This document shows positions 24,681-33,999 of a stretch of 64,000 bases of DNA, one piece after another (the stretch's first letter is position 1; each line of letters starts with the position of its first letter). The stretch covers positions 16,376 to 80,375 of the forward strand of contig NZ_JBHTDN010000014.1 of assembly GCF_042666505.1 (NCBI RefSeq), given 5' to 3'. The stretch comes from Parapedobacter sp042666505. GTDB taxonomy: Bacteria > Bacteroidota > Bacteroidia > Sphingobacteriales > Sphingobacteriaceae. The notes under the pieces were generated by a model. The model was not told the origin of the DNA. It was given only the letters and a program-made list of their open reading frames with translations, and searched no databases. Made by a program: the position numbers and the translations under genes.

Positions 24681-26765
24681 TTAAATATCAATTTGCATAT
24701 ATTCCTCTGAAGTTTGAACATCACGTAGCGGTAATAATTCAGCCTGATACTCCAATAGCTTCTTTTTGCGCCGGAAGTTTTCTCCATGTAAGAGGTTATG
24801 AAAATAACCCATCGCCGTGAAGAGTCTGCTTACTTCGTCGTCAAAATATGTATCAACTGCAAAATATATCCAGCCGGTGCCCAGATATTCCTGGAAATGA
24901 TCGGTGATTTCCGGAGTAATGGCCTCACTAAACCAACCTTCGTCCAAGCCTTGCTTTAAACGTTGCTTGAATACGTCCTCGGCATTCGCCATATTCTTAA
25001 TACAATGCTCAATTTGATTGAAGGGAAGCGTGTGGCGCATAAAATCTGAACGGGTATGAAGTTCCTCAAGCGTTTCCAATGCGGAAGAAAAGTAAACTGT
25101 GTACGATTCCAGTTCAGAATACAGTTGCGCCAAAAGCGCATTTTCACCATTTTTAACAATATCGACCTGATGGAAATAATGATAAATTTTCGAATCGTTT
25201 GTGCCAATATGGACCAGTAAGCTGGCAAGTCGTGCCTCGCACTGCTCTATAACTCGTGCTACATCGGCAACCTGATATCGTATGCCGTCATAATCAAAGG
25301 TCTTGATGTCGGATTGCCCATCAGCTATATAGCGCAACATAGCGAGGTCGCTTCGTAGACCACTTGCTTCATAAACCAAACTAACCGTCTCATCGGTAAA
25401 CAGCTCATTCGCCACCGGATTCGTATCCAATATTTCGGTGCTGGGTTGGCGAATTACATCCTTTTGATCATAATATCCCCGATATACACTGGGGAAACTG
25501 TTGTCTCTCCGATCAGCGGCAACCCGTTGCTCGAAATCCACAAGCGGTAATTCGACATTATCCGTATCAACGGAACCGGGTTGAGTAAAAATCTGGTCGG
25601 TGAAGTAACGTTTGGTGCGTGCCGGATTTGTAAGAAGTGAAATAGCCAGATCCGTTTCGACCGATGGTTGATCTGCAGGCAATTGTTCTAATCGTTCAGT
25701 ACGCTGCCGAAGGCTTGGATGCGTAGACCATTGGTCTTCAATGTGGAGCTTGGACCGATTAAACCGTTCGTAATCTGCCAGCGTTACGACAGGCAATTCA
25801 TCAACTATGGATATCCCGTTGTCCTCTGCCAGCAATCTCAATGCTACGGATTGTTCGTTATAGCAATCGGCACTTCTAATTTTATCATCAGAACGAGCTC
25901 GATAAAATTCAAACACAGCTGTCATTGCCGCTTCGCACATCGGCAGTCTGAGCAAGCCAGATCGCAGAGCTTCTCTACCCGCCACACTCGCTCCTGTTGC
26001 ATCGGCGTGGTACTCCATTTCTCGCGAAAGCCTTAGGTATTGTAGGTTCACTTCAGGGTAAAGTGACTTTAGAACCCATTGGATGCCTTGTATGATTTTA
26101 GCAGAAAATCGCACGGGCAAAGCGAGCGTAGCGGGCAGGTTTTCACCCCAGCTTCCATATGAGTTATTATGATAAAGGGCGTTGTAAATTACTTGATTGA
26201 CGTAATGAACATAACTCCCTGTCTTCATAGACCGCTGGGAGAAATGACCGAATTCGTGGCCGATTATGGCCCTAAATTCGGAAACCGTCATTGTATTTAA
26301 TAGCCCAACCCCCACTTGTAGATTCTTGCGTACCGGCAGGAACATACTCAAGAAACTGGAATCATAAAACACTGACGCATTGACATCTGCCGTAAGATAG
26401 ATTCGTTTCGGTCTTGGTGCACGAACTTGATAAGCAACGTCGTTTATAAAGCGGAACAAGTTTGGCTCTGCTTGCTCAGTAATCTCAAGCATGCCCGACC
26501 GATCAACTTTTACGCTATTGAACATGAACCTGACAACGGCATATAGCACGATAAAGCTCATAATAACTATGCCAATGGCCAAAAAAACTATTAGCGGAGT
26601 CTTTGTTAACAGGAGCATTTTGATAGCGATGAATCCGCATACAACGACTAATGAAATAGCCAATAAAATCAATAGCAGGTAAACAACAGCAAATAAAGCA
26701 ATGGACGTGACGGCTTTGGCGGCTTGTCGCCTAAACGAATGGCTTAGGGGTACGGTTTGAGACAT
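24681..26765 (-). CDS. M48-family zinc metalloprotease, membrane-bound
   Basis: 694 residues. Two N-terminal membrane segments (residues about 22-50 and 57-80), then the catalytic helix IIGHEFGHFSQ with His170, Glu171, His174 and the third ligand Glu251 in SREMEYHADATG. This is the M48 (HtpX/Ste24-like) arrangement with the active site on the cytoplasmic or membrane face. The 440-residue C-terminal part, helix-rich, is an extension seen in large M48 proteins of Bacteroidota and has no recognised function. Family members degrade membrane or misfolded proteins. Monocistronic. Confidence 0.88.
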   Translation of the reverse strand: MSQTVPLSHSFRRQAAKAVTSIALFAVVYLLLILLAISLVVVCGFIAIKMLLLTKTPLIVFLAIGIVIMSFIVLYAVVRFMFNSVKVDRSGMLEITEQAEPNLFRFINDVAYQVRAPRPKRIYLTADVNASVFYDSSFLSMFLPVRKNLQVGVGLLNTMTVSEFRAIIGHEFGHFSQRSMKTGSYVHYVNQVIYNALYHNNSYGSWGENLPATLALPVRFSAKIIQGIQWVLKSLYPEVNLQYLRLSREMEYHADATGASVAGREALRSGLLRLPMCEAAMTAVFEFYRARSDDKIRSADCYNEQSVALRLLAEDNGISIVDELPVVTLADYERFNRSKLHIEDQWSTHPSLRQRTERLEQLPADQPSVETDLAISLLTNPARTKRYFTDQIFTQPGSVDTDNVELPLVDFEQRVAADRRDNSFPSVYRGYYDQKDVIRQPSTEILDTNPVANELFTDETVSLVYEASGLRSDLAMLRYIADGQSDIKTFDYDGIRYQVADVARVIEQCEARLASLLVHIGTNDSKIYHYFHQVDIVKNGENALLAQLYSELESYTVYFSSALETLEELHTRSDFMRHTLPFNQIEHCIKNMANAEDVFKQRLKQGLDEGWFSEAITPEITDHFQEYLGTGWIYFAVDTYFDDEVSRLFTAMGYFHNLLHGENFRRKKKLLEYQAELLPLRDVQTSEEYMQIDI

Positions 26766-27414
26766 GGTTATAAACGGTTAATTTACTGAAATAAAATTCG
26801 ATCGCCTAATTTATACATTATTATTTTTTGAAAAAAGATTGTCAATTATCTTTATCCGAGTAGCAACCGTACCTGCATTAAATAACAAAAGCAATGCTAA
26901 GTGGGTGGTCAGGCTTTTTTTGGATAGTCTGCGGGCTCCTGGTTTTCCAAGTCTATAACAACTTTACCCAGATTGGTATGCTCGAGATAATAAGTATAGG
27001 TCGGGGCGTCTCGGCAGGTAAAATCGCCGCAAATGAACAGGTACAAATCGCGTTACTTATAAGGGGTATTATTTAGTATGATTATATCAACGGTTGTCAA
27101 TCTCGCCATATTTGACAGAATCCGTTTTGATCTGCTTGAAATAAGACACCTTATTTCGGTAAATTTTTCTAAACCCTGATTTTTGCACAAAACCTTCTAT
27201 TTCATTTACGTATATCAAAATCGGATCTTCTTGAATCCCAACAGTTCCAACTCCCTTAGCGGGAAAATTAAAAAAACAGGTGCACAACTAATTTGCTAAT
27301 GTACGTTTCCGGACAATGTGTTCGTATCCGAACACCACCAGAAATACCGATCCACCCAATCGCGGTATATAGGCATGATTTTAACTATGGCTTTTTTCTT
27401 GCTCGATTTGAACC
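26766..27414. other. Intergenic stretch with only weak open frames
   Basis: A plus-strand frame (26894-27076, 60 codons, one membrane-like segment at its start) and a minus-strand frame (27087-27287, 66 codons) exist but show no ribosome site or family similarity. I do not call either. Upstream parts should hold promoters for the M48 gene and the permease gene. Confidence 0.35.
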
Positions 27415-29889
27415 ATGCTGAGTAACTTCCTTAAGATCGCCTGGCGGAGCCTCTGGAGAAACAAGATTTTTTCGTTAATCAATGTCATGGGGCTGGCCAC
27501 GGGAATGGCTGCCTGCTTGCTAATCCTGCAATATGTTAATTTTAAGTTGAGCTATGACCGATTCCACAATAACGCGGACCATATTTACCGGGTGATCAAT
27601 GACCGTTACCAAGAAGGCAAGCGTATCCAGCATGGCGCCATGACCTATTCTGCTGTAGGAAAGGCATTGAATGACGATTTTGAAGAGGTAATCGGAAACA
27701 CACGGGTGAGACCGGGAAAAGAAAAGATTGTCCGTTACCGCGACCGGAAGCTAACGGAACAGCGGGTGCTGTATGCCGACGATTCCTTTTTATCGATTTT
27801 TACGTTCCCGTTAATCGCTGGAGATGCTTCCTCAGCGTTGGCCGATCCGTACGGCCTCATCCTTTCAGAAACGCTTGCAGCGAAACTTTTCCCCGCCGAG
27901 AGCAGTGATTTCCAGCGCTTGATAGGTAAAGTACTTTTTCTGGACCGTGATCCCACGCCCTACAGAATCACGGGCATCAGCCGGGACACCCCTTCCAACT
28001 CGCATCTACGGTTCCACCTGCTTGTCTCTTATGCTACACTTTACAAAGGGATGGGCACCGATGGAAATAGTAGGTGGGCGGCAGCCGAACATAGTTTTAC
28101 GGCCTCGGATTTCTGGCATTATATACAGTTAAAGCCCGGCACGGATCCTAAAGCCTTGGAAACAAAGCTGCGAGCCTTCAGCGAACGACATTTTCAGGGC
28201 AGCAAGGTATCAGGCAGCCTGGAAGAATTTTATCTTCAACCGCTCACAGATGCGCATCTATATTCGAACTTCGACTATGAAATAGGGGAAACTGGAAATG
28301 CCGTGGCTGTCTGGAGCTTGTTTGCCATTGCCTTGCTGATCATCCTTGTCGCCTGGGTAAACTATGTGAATCTTTCCATTGCTGGATCCTTAAAAAGAGC
28401 AAAGGAAGTAGGTGTTCGGAAAGTAGCCGGAGCTACGGGTGGGCAACTGGTCAGACAATTCTTGACGGAATCCATCCTGGTCAATATGGCGGCGTTTTTA
28501 ATGGCGGTGCTTCTGGTGGTCATACTCCAGGACACTTATAACAGACTCATCCAACATCCTCTGTCATTTTCCCTGTTGATCCCCAAGGAATCCGGTGGTC
28601 TTGGAATGACTTTCGGTTTTGTCTTTTTGCTTATATCGGGGATGCTCGTTTCGGGGATTTACCCTGCATTGCGGTTGCTATCCATCAAACCCGCGACAAT
28701 ATTGAAAGGGAAACCAACCGCTTCTCCGACGGGAGCCGGATTCCGAAAGGCACTCATCGTTGGACAATTCGCCGTCGCAACGGCCTTGATTTCGAGTTCC
28801 TTTATTATGCAACGCCAGATGGAATTCATGATGGAAGAGGATCTGGGGCTCAATATCGACCAGGTATTGATTATCAACCCGCCCCGGCTTACCGGATGGG
28901 ACTCAACGTATGTGAAAAGGGTCAATAGCTTTATCAGTGAGATCGAACAGTTCACGTCAGTGAAACAAGCAACTACATCCTGGCGGGTACCCGGTGATGA
29001 ACTGGATAGGGACTACAATGTACGCCGTCAAGGAGACGATGCAAATAAGCGCCATACAACACGGATTATGGGGGTAAGTGAAGGATTCACCGACCTATAC
29101 GGAATCGGGTTGATGGCGGGAAGAACCTTTCGGCCATCCGACTTCAGCACGGATTGGCACGACCTGCACCATATCATATTAAATCGTACCTCGGCTTCCG
29201 TGCTAGGGTTTCCGACACCGGAGGCAGCGATCGGAAAAAAAATCATGATCCATGACAAGGAGTGGGATATCATCGGGGTTGTGGCCGACTTCCACCAAAA
29301 ATCGCTCCATCATCCGATCGAACCGACCCTCCTCATTCCCGAATATAACGAGAACAGCTTTGTTTCCGTGAAAGTGGATACGCGAAACATTACGGCTACC
29401 ATTTCTGCCATCAAGGAAAAATATGAGGAATTTTTCCCGGGGAATTTATTTGACCATTATTTTCTTGATAACAAATTCCAAAGCCAGTACAGCAACGATC
29501 GGCTGTTCGGGGACATATCCGGCATATTTTCTGGGCTGGCCATCGTGATTGCATGCCTTGGACTGCTGGGACTATCACTCTTTGATACGGCCCGTCGCAA
29601 TAAAGAGATCGGCATCCGCAAGGTGCTGGGAGCCACTGTGCCCAGCATTGTGATCATGCTGTTGAAGGATGTTTTCGGATTGGTAATTATCGCCTTCCTT
29701 ATTGCAACACCAATTGCTTGGTATTGTACGGATCACTGGCTTCGAGATTTCGCCTTTCGCATTGAAGCCGAATGGTGGATATTTGCCCTTGCCGGCCTGT
29801 CGACCGCAATAATCGCATTACTCACCGTATGCTTCCAATCGGTAAAAACAGCACTGATGAATCCGGTGAAATCTTTAAGATCGGAATAA
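27415..29889 (+). CDS. ABC transporter permease, MacB/FtsX type
   Basis: 824 residues with the double MacB_PCD-FtsX layout usual in Bacteroidota. The N-terminus FLKIAWRSLWRNKIFSLINV leads into membrane segment 1 and a periplasmic domain; FtsX spans follow at about 295-430 (AIALLIILVAWVNYVNLSIA, with SLKRAKEVGVRKVAGA). The second half repeats the pattern, with EIGIRKVLGATVPSIVIML before the last spans. No ATPase gene adjoins; such orphan permeases are thought to work with a shared ATPase in export or envelope stress functions. Start ATG 27415. Confidence 0.9.
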   Translation: MLSNFLKIAWRSLWRNKIFSLINVMGLATGMAACLLILQYVNFKLSYDRFHNNADHIYRVINDRYQEGKRIQHGAMTYSAVGKALNDDFEEVIGNTRVRPGKEKIVRYRDRKLTEQRVLYADDSFLSIFTFPLIAGDASSALADPYGLILSETLAAKLFPAESSDFQRLIGKVLFLDRDPTPYRITGISRDTPSNSHLRFHLLVSYATLYKGMGTDGNSRWAAAEHSFTASDFWHYIQLKPGTDPKALETKLRAFSERHFQGSKVSGSLEEFYLQPLTDAHLYSNFDYEIGETGNAVAVWSLFAIALLIILVAWVNYVNLSIAGSLKRAKEVGVRKVAGATGGQLVRQFLTESILVNMAAFLMAVLLVVILQDTYNRLIQHPLSFSLLIPKESGGLGMTFGFVFLLISGMLVSGIYPALRLLSIKPATILKGKPTASPTGAGFRKALIVGQFAVATALISSSFIMQRQMEFMMEEDLGLNIDQVLIINPPRLTGWDSTYVKRVNSFISEIEQFTSVKQATTSWRVPGDELDRDYNVRRQGDDANKRHTTRIMGVSEGFTDLYGIGLMAGRTFRPSDFSTDWHDLHHIILNRTSASVLGFPTPEAAIGKKIMIHDKEWDIIGVVADFHQKSLHHPIEPTLLIPEYNENSFVSVKVDTRNITATISAIKEKYEEFFPGNLFDHYFLDNKFQSQYSNDRLFGDISGIFSGLAIVIACLGLLGLSLFDTARRNKEIGIRKVLGATVPSIVIMLLKDVFGLVIIAFLIATPIAWYCTDHWLRDFAFRIEAEWWIFALAGLSTAIIALLTVCFQSVKTALMNPVKSLRSE

Positions 29890-29966
29890 GTATGTTCTTC
29901 ATTCAGCCAACCAAACTTGAAATTACATATTGTGACTTCAAATGCAAACCAACCCTATGACTATTC

Positions 29967-30045
29967 TTAGTTATCCTCAATGATGCGTATGACCCGGGCA
30001 GGATTGCCACCTACCAACTTGTTAGGTGGAACCTCGAGGGTCGCG
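29967..30045 (-). pseudogene. Hexapeptide acyltransferase C-terminal fragment
   Basis: On the minus strand VPPNKLVGGNPARVIRIIED, then N and stop, is the characteristic end of left-handed beta-helix acetyltransferases (GxPAKxI). No upstream hexapeptide repeats exist. It overlaps in another frame the last codons of the sodium symporter gene, so the symporter's 3' end appears joined to a relic of another gene. Confidence 0.6.
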
Positions 30046-31689
30046 CTTTTGACGCGGCCGCGAAACCAGCAGCCCGATGCCAAGCAGTGTGATGGCCAGG
30101 GCGGTTACCAGCACAATTGTTTTGCCGCGCGTGGCAAATAATCCCAGCACAAAAATTATCAGACCGACTCCCAGCAAGGTGACGGCAATGGTCTTTGCAG
30201 CCAAGGCGCTTTGGCGCTTGCCCCGTGATGAGCCCGTGTCAGTATCTCTGGCGCTATCGGGCACGGCAACGTCCGGCACGCGATAGGCTTTGTTTCGGTA
30301 GATCACTTCAAAGACTGCCAGCAGGAGTATGGGAAGAGACACACCCAGCACCGTCTCTTGCATTCTGTTTAGCGAAACATCAAACAGTAAAGGGGCGCCA
30401 AACTTAAAGAACAGGTTAATAGCCAAACTGGCAATGGTGGTAAACAAAATGGAAAAGCCGGTCTGCCGGTTTGAAAACAACGCCCACACAGCGGGTCCAT
30501 ACAGCGGCACCCCGGTAAGCGCACCGATGCTAAGCACAACTTGCACAATGCCGCCCATTGCAGGGACCATCAGGGCAACGAGAACGGTGATTATGCCAAA
30601 CGCCAGCGTGGATAAGCGGGCCACCCACATCAACGACCGGTTGGTAGCCCCGGGATTTATCCGTTTATAGACATCGTTGGTAAACACCGCAGAGGATACG
30701 TTGAGCGATGCATTCACCGAATCGGTGGTGGCAAAAATCATCCCGGTAATCATGAGGCCCATGAGGCCTGCCGGCAGCACCTCCTTACACATCATCAGAT
30801 AGGCACCCTCATTCTCGAGGCCCGCCAGATCCACGTTTACCAATCGGTACAGCATTGGCGGCAGCATCCATATGACCGGACTGATCAGATACAGCAAACC
30901 GAAGAGGTAACCTACTTTTTTCGCTTCCTGTTTGGTGGGCACACTGGTGTACCGTTGTACATAAGCCCAATTGCCGCCAATGAACACCATGTTATAAAGT
31001 CCGAAAGCGGCGATAAACCACGGGGTGTATTCACCGCCCGTAAGGTTAAAAAATCCCTCGGGAGCCGCATCTACGAAAGTGGATATGCCGCCTACCCGAT
31101 CGAATGCCAGCGGCACGACGATCACCACCGCCGCGGTGAGCACCACGAATTGCAGCACATTGGTTACGATAACTGCCCATAGCCCACCGGAAGTCGTATA
31201 GAGCACGGCCATCAGACCGAAAAGCATGATCGCATAATGGGAAGGCAGTCCAGTCGACACGTTCACCAATTTGGCCACCGGATAAAGGAACGCCCCGTTG
31301 TAGGCGAAGCTCATTAGGAGAAAAACATACGTATAAAACTTATGGACACCGCTTCCGAATCGCTGTTGTACAAATTCGGCTGCGGTAAGCACACCGGTTT
31401 GCCGCCATCGCGGTGCAATGAAACGACCAATCAGGAATCCGGCAATGGCCATCATCCATTGTATGGTAATGGCCACCCATCCCTGTTCATAGGCAATGGC
31501 GCCCCATACGACGAATGTGCCCGCGGAGAAAAACCCCATGTACAGGGACAAACCGCTCATCCACCAGGGCAAAGCTCCGCTTGCGCCGAAATAGGATTGC
31601 ATATCGGCTTTGCGGTCGCTCATGGAAAGTCCGGCAACCAGTATGCCGATGGAGAAAATGGCAATTACCCAGTAGTCAAGTGTCGTCAT
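30022..31689 (-). CDS. Sodium:solute symporter (SSS family)
   Basis: From ATG 31689 the protein has 555 residues and 13-14 membrane segments starting TTLDYWVIAIFSIGILVAGL. The family signatures include SMSDRKADMQSYF, the WAYVQRYTSVPTKQEAKKVG loop and GLMITGMIFATTDSVNASLN. The start overlaps the upstream FAD-oxidoreductase stop by four bases. As the last gene of the utilisation operon it probably imports the freed monosaccharide or its oxidised form with sodium. The last residues (KRDPRGST) are read from the acyltransferase relic, so the natural C-terminus may have been lost. Confidence 0.88.
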   Translation of the reverse strand: MTTLDYWVIAIFSIGILVAGLSMSDRKADMQSYFGASGALPWWMSGLSLYMGFFSAGTFVVWGAIAYEQGWVAITIQWMMAIAGFLIGRFIAPRWRQTGVLTAAEFVQQRFGSGVHKFYTYVFLLMSFAYNGAFLYPVAKLVNVSTGLPSHYAIMLFGLMAVLYTTSGGLWAVIVTNVLQFVVLTAAVVIVVPLAFDRVGGISTFVDAAPEGFFNLTGGEYTPWFIAAFGLYNMVFIGGNWAYVQRYTSVPTKQEAKKVGYLFGLLYLISPVIWMLPPMLYRLVNVDLAGLENEGAYLMMCKEVLPAGLMGLMITGMIFATTDSVNASLNVSSAVFTNDVYKRINPGATNRSLMWVARLSTLAFGIITVLVALMVPAMGGIVQVVLSIGALTGVPLYGPAVWALFSNRQTGFSILFTTIASLAINLFFKFGAPLLFDVSLNRMQETVLGVSLPILLLAVFEVIYRNKAYRVPDVAVPDSARDTDTGSSRGKRQSALAAKTIAVTLLGVGLIIFVLGLFATRGKTIVLVTALAITLLGIGLLVSRPRQKRDPRGST

Positions 31690-33977
31690 TGCATCCCCCC
31701 ATAACATCTGATGGCAAACACGGCCGCCGGAACATCTGCAGACGGATGAGCGACGTGGATTGTCAACTTATCGGTCGTCACTGGCTCGTCCAAGACAATA
31801 GTATTCCTTGTCTGGTAGTTATCCGTCTTTCGGTAGATCACCTTCCCGGCCGCGTCTTCTATCCAGTAATTCCGTACACAGAACGGCATCACCCGTTCGG
31901 GGTGAGTCATCAGTACAGACTCCATCGCATGGTCTGCGTCCGTGTCAAACACGAGCACAATGCGGCTGATTGTCTGAGGCGCATCCCATTGCAATAAGAC
32001 ATATGGATCAACGTCATTCGGATCGGCCACCCAGGCGTTAGGCCCGATAACCGGCCGGTCCACGCCGTTCCGGATATTGTCTGGTTCGAACGCCAGCAGT
32101 GGATCGGCTAGTGCGATGGCAATATTCTGCCCTTCCGGGCGGCGTTGCGGGCACCAAAACTCAAATTCATCGACCCCGGAGCCGACGGGCGGCTGCTGGT
32201 AGCCATTGTTTGACACTTTCTTGTTTACACCATTGAACACCGAGAGCAGTCCTGTGATCCGCTGGTTGGTGTAGGGAAGCTGCACCTCGGGGTTTCCAAG
32301 GAAAGTCAGGAAGACATATTGTTTCTCCTCTAGCACAACCCCGAAATCAAGCGCCAGGTCGGTTATTCCAGGCGCTAGCGCAACGGATTCCGTTGCCAGC
32401 ACCGTATCTGGCGTAAATCCGCCTTTCCGGCTGCTCACCCGCAGTTCCACCAACAGCGCGGTGTTGACGCTGGCGCGAACGGGCAGGGAAAATACCGGCA
32501 CGGCGCCGGCATGCACCGGCACCAACTGGGCAGCGCCGATGTCAAGCGATTTCCAGCGCAAATTTTCGCGCGAGAATTCCGAAAAAGCGAGGGTACTCGA
32601 AGCCGTCAGCCGCGCATGCGCGACCAGGTCTGCATCATCAGCCAGCGCAAGGCCGGGAATATGCTGTCCGGTCTTCATCAATTCGCGCTGCAATTGGACC
32701 ATGTGCCCCTGTTCGTAAAGCGCGCGGGGAAGCACACCCTGACGTTTGCACAATGCTGCCGCCACCGCTACCGCCTGCCCTACGTAGGCACTGGTGGCCA
32801 TTACGCGTGTGGCGCCGAAGGCCACGTGGCTGACGCTGATGATCCGGCCCGCAAAGAATAGGTTCTGGAGGTTCCGGCTGTACAGGCACCGATACGGAAT
32901 CTGGAAAACGCCCTTGCTATGCCATTGGTTGCAAGGCTGCCGTTCGCTGAACACCCCGTCGGCCGGATGCAGATCAATGGACCATCCACCGTAGGCCACC
33001 GCATCGGGATGTGTGCGCTGCTCGATCAGGTCACGCTGGCTCAGCATGTAGTCGCCCTCGAAGCGTCGGCTCTCACGCTTGCCCGGGATCATCCCTACCC
33101 ATTCCAGCGTCATGGTCTCGGCTTCCGGAAACTTACCGGAGTTTTTAATATAGTCCCAGATGCCGTACACCACGCGCCACAGCTCCCACTTGATGCGTTC
33201 CGTATCATGCACCGTGTCCAGACGCCCTCCGTGCTCCACCCACCAGAGCTGGCAGCCGTGTTCATTGGCCTTGAAATTCCGGAAACGCGGAACCTCCTTA
33301 GATACATCTATGGCAAACGAGGGTGCTGTAAACTTCACCGGTTTCCCGGTATCCTTGCTGTAGAAATACAGTGAATGCCCGAGTAGCTCGCCATAGTCGG
33401 CATCCGGCGCCATGGGCTCATCAAACGCTTCCCGCGCTTCAGCGCCCATGCGGAACGCTGCTCCGGCTAAAAAGCCTACGATACCATCGCCGGAAGCGTC
33501 GCAAAACAAGGGTGCTTCCAGCTGATAGGTAGTTGAATTCTGGCTGCAAAAGGCCTTCAGACTCCGGATGGTATCGGGGCCCGCCTTCTCCACCTCATAT
33601 ACCGCCGTATTGAGCAGCAGCGTAATATTCGGTTCCTGAATCACCTTATCGAGCAGAATCATGTCCAGGATGATGGGGTTGCCTTCGGGGTTCTGATAGG
33701 TATTTTCCACCAGCAGCTCGTCGATGACACCCCCTTCCCTGCTCCAGCGATTGTTATTGCCCATGTGCGAGGTGGCTCCCAATATCCATAAGCGCACCTC
33801 ACTCGAGGCGTTGCCGCCCAACACCGGCCGGTCCTGCACCAGCACTACTTTCAATCCCTGCCTCGCTGCAGTGATGGCTGCACACGTGCCAGACAACCCT
33901 CCGCCTGTAATCACCAGGTCTGTTGACAAGGTCATTGTCCGGGTATATCTTCTATCAATTTCTTCTTCTTGAATCAT
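31686..33977 (-). CDS. FAD-dependent oxidoreductase (PF12831 type), no signal peptide
   Basis: 763 residues; the more likely start is Met15 (MTLSTDLVITGGG). The dinucleotide site is DLVITGGGLSGTCAAITAAR, followed by VLVQDRPVLGGNASSEVRLW, conserved in the FAD_oxidored family. Other blocks: FCDASGDGIVGFLAGA, WVGMIPGKRESRRFEGDYML, YRCLYSRNLQNLFFAGRIIS, HVAFGATRVMATSAYVGQAV. Residues about 440-763 add beta-sandwich-like domains, the last resembling a discoidin-type module. No signal sequence, so cytoplasmic or at least not exported by Sec. Substrate unknown; PUL context suggests a sugar or sugar acid. ATGA overlap with the symporter gene. Confidence 0.85.
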   Translation of the reverse strand: MIQEEEIDRRYTRTMTLSTDLVITGGGLSGTCAAITAARQGLKVVLVQDRPVLGGNASSEVRLWILGATSHMGNNNRWSREGGVIDELLVENTYQNPEGNPIILDMILLDKVIQEPNITLLLNTAVYEVEKAGPDTIRSLKAFCSQNSTTYQLEAPLFCDASGDGIVGFLAGAAFRMGAEAREAFDEPMAPDADYGELLGHSLYFYSKDTGKPVKFTAPSFAIDVSKEVPRFRNFKANEHGCQLWWVEHGGRLDTVHDTERIKWELWRVVYGIWDYIKNSGKFPEAETMTLEWVGMIPGKRESRRFEGDYMLSQRDLIEQRTHPDAVAYGGWSIDLHPADGVFSERQPCNQWHSKGVFQIPYRCLYSRNLQNLFFAGRIISVSHVAFGATRVMATSAYVGQAVAVAAALCKRQGVLPRALYEQGHMVQLQRELMKTGQHIPGLALADDADLVAHARLTASSTLAFSEFSRENLRWKSLDIGAAQLVPVHAGAVPVFSLPVRASVNTALLVELRVSSRKGGFTPDTVLATESVALAPGITDLALDFGVVLEEKQYVFLTFLGNPEVQLPYTNQRITGLLSVFNGVNKKVSNNGYQQPPVGSGVDEFEFWCPQRRPEGQNIAIALADPLLAFEPDNIRNGVDRPVIGPNAWVADPNDVDPYVLLQWDAPQTISRIVLVFDTDADHAMESVLMTHPERVMPFCVRNYWIEDAAGKVIYRKTDNYQTRNTIVLDEPVTTDKLTIHVAHPSADVPAAVFAIRCYGGMQ

Positions 33978-33999
33978 GTCTTTATAGGGTACTGTAAAA

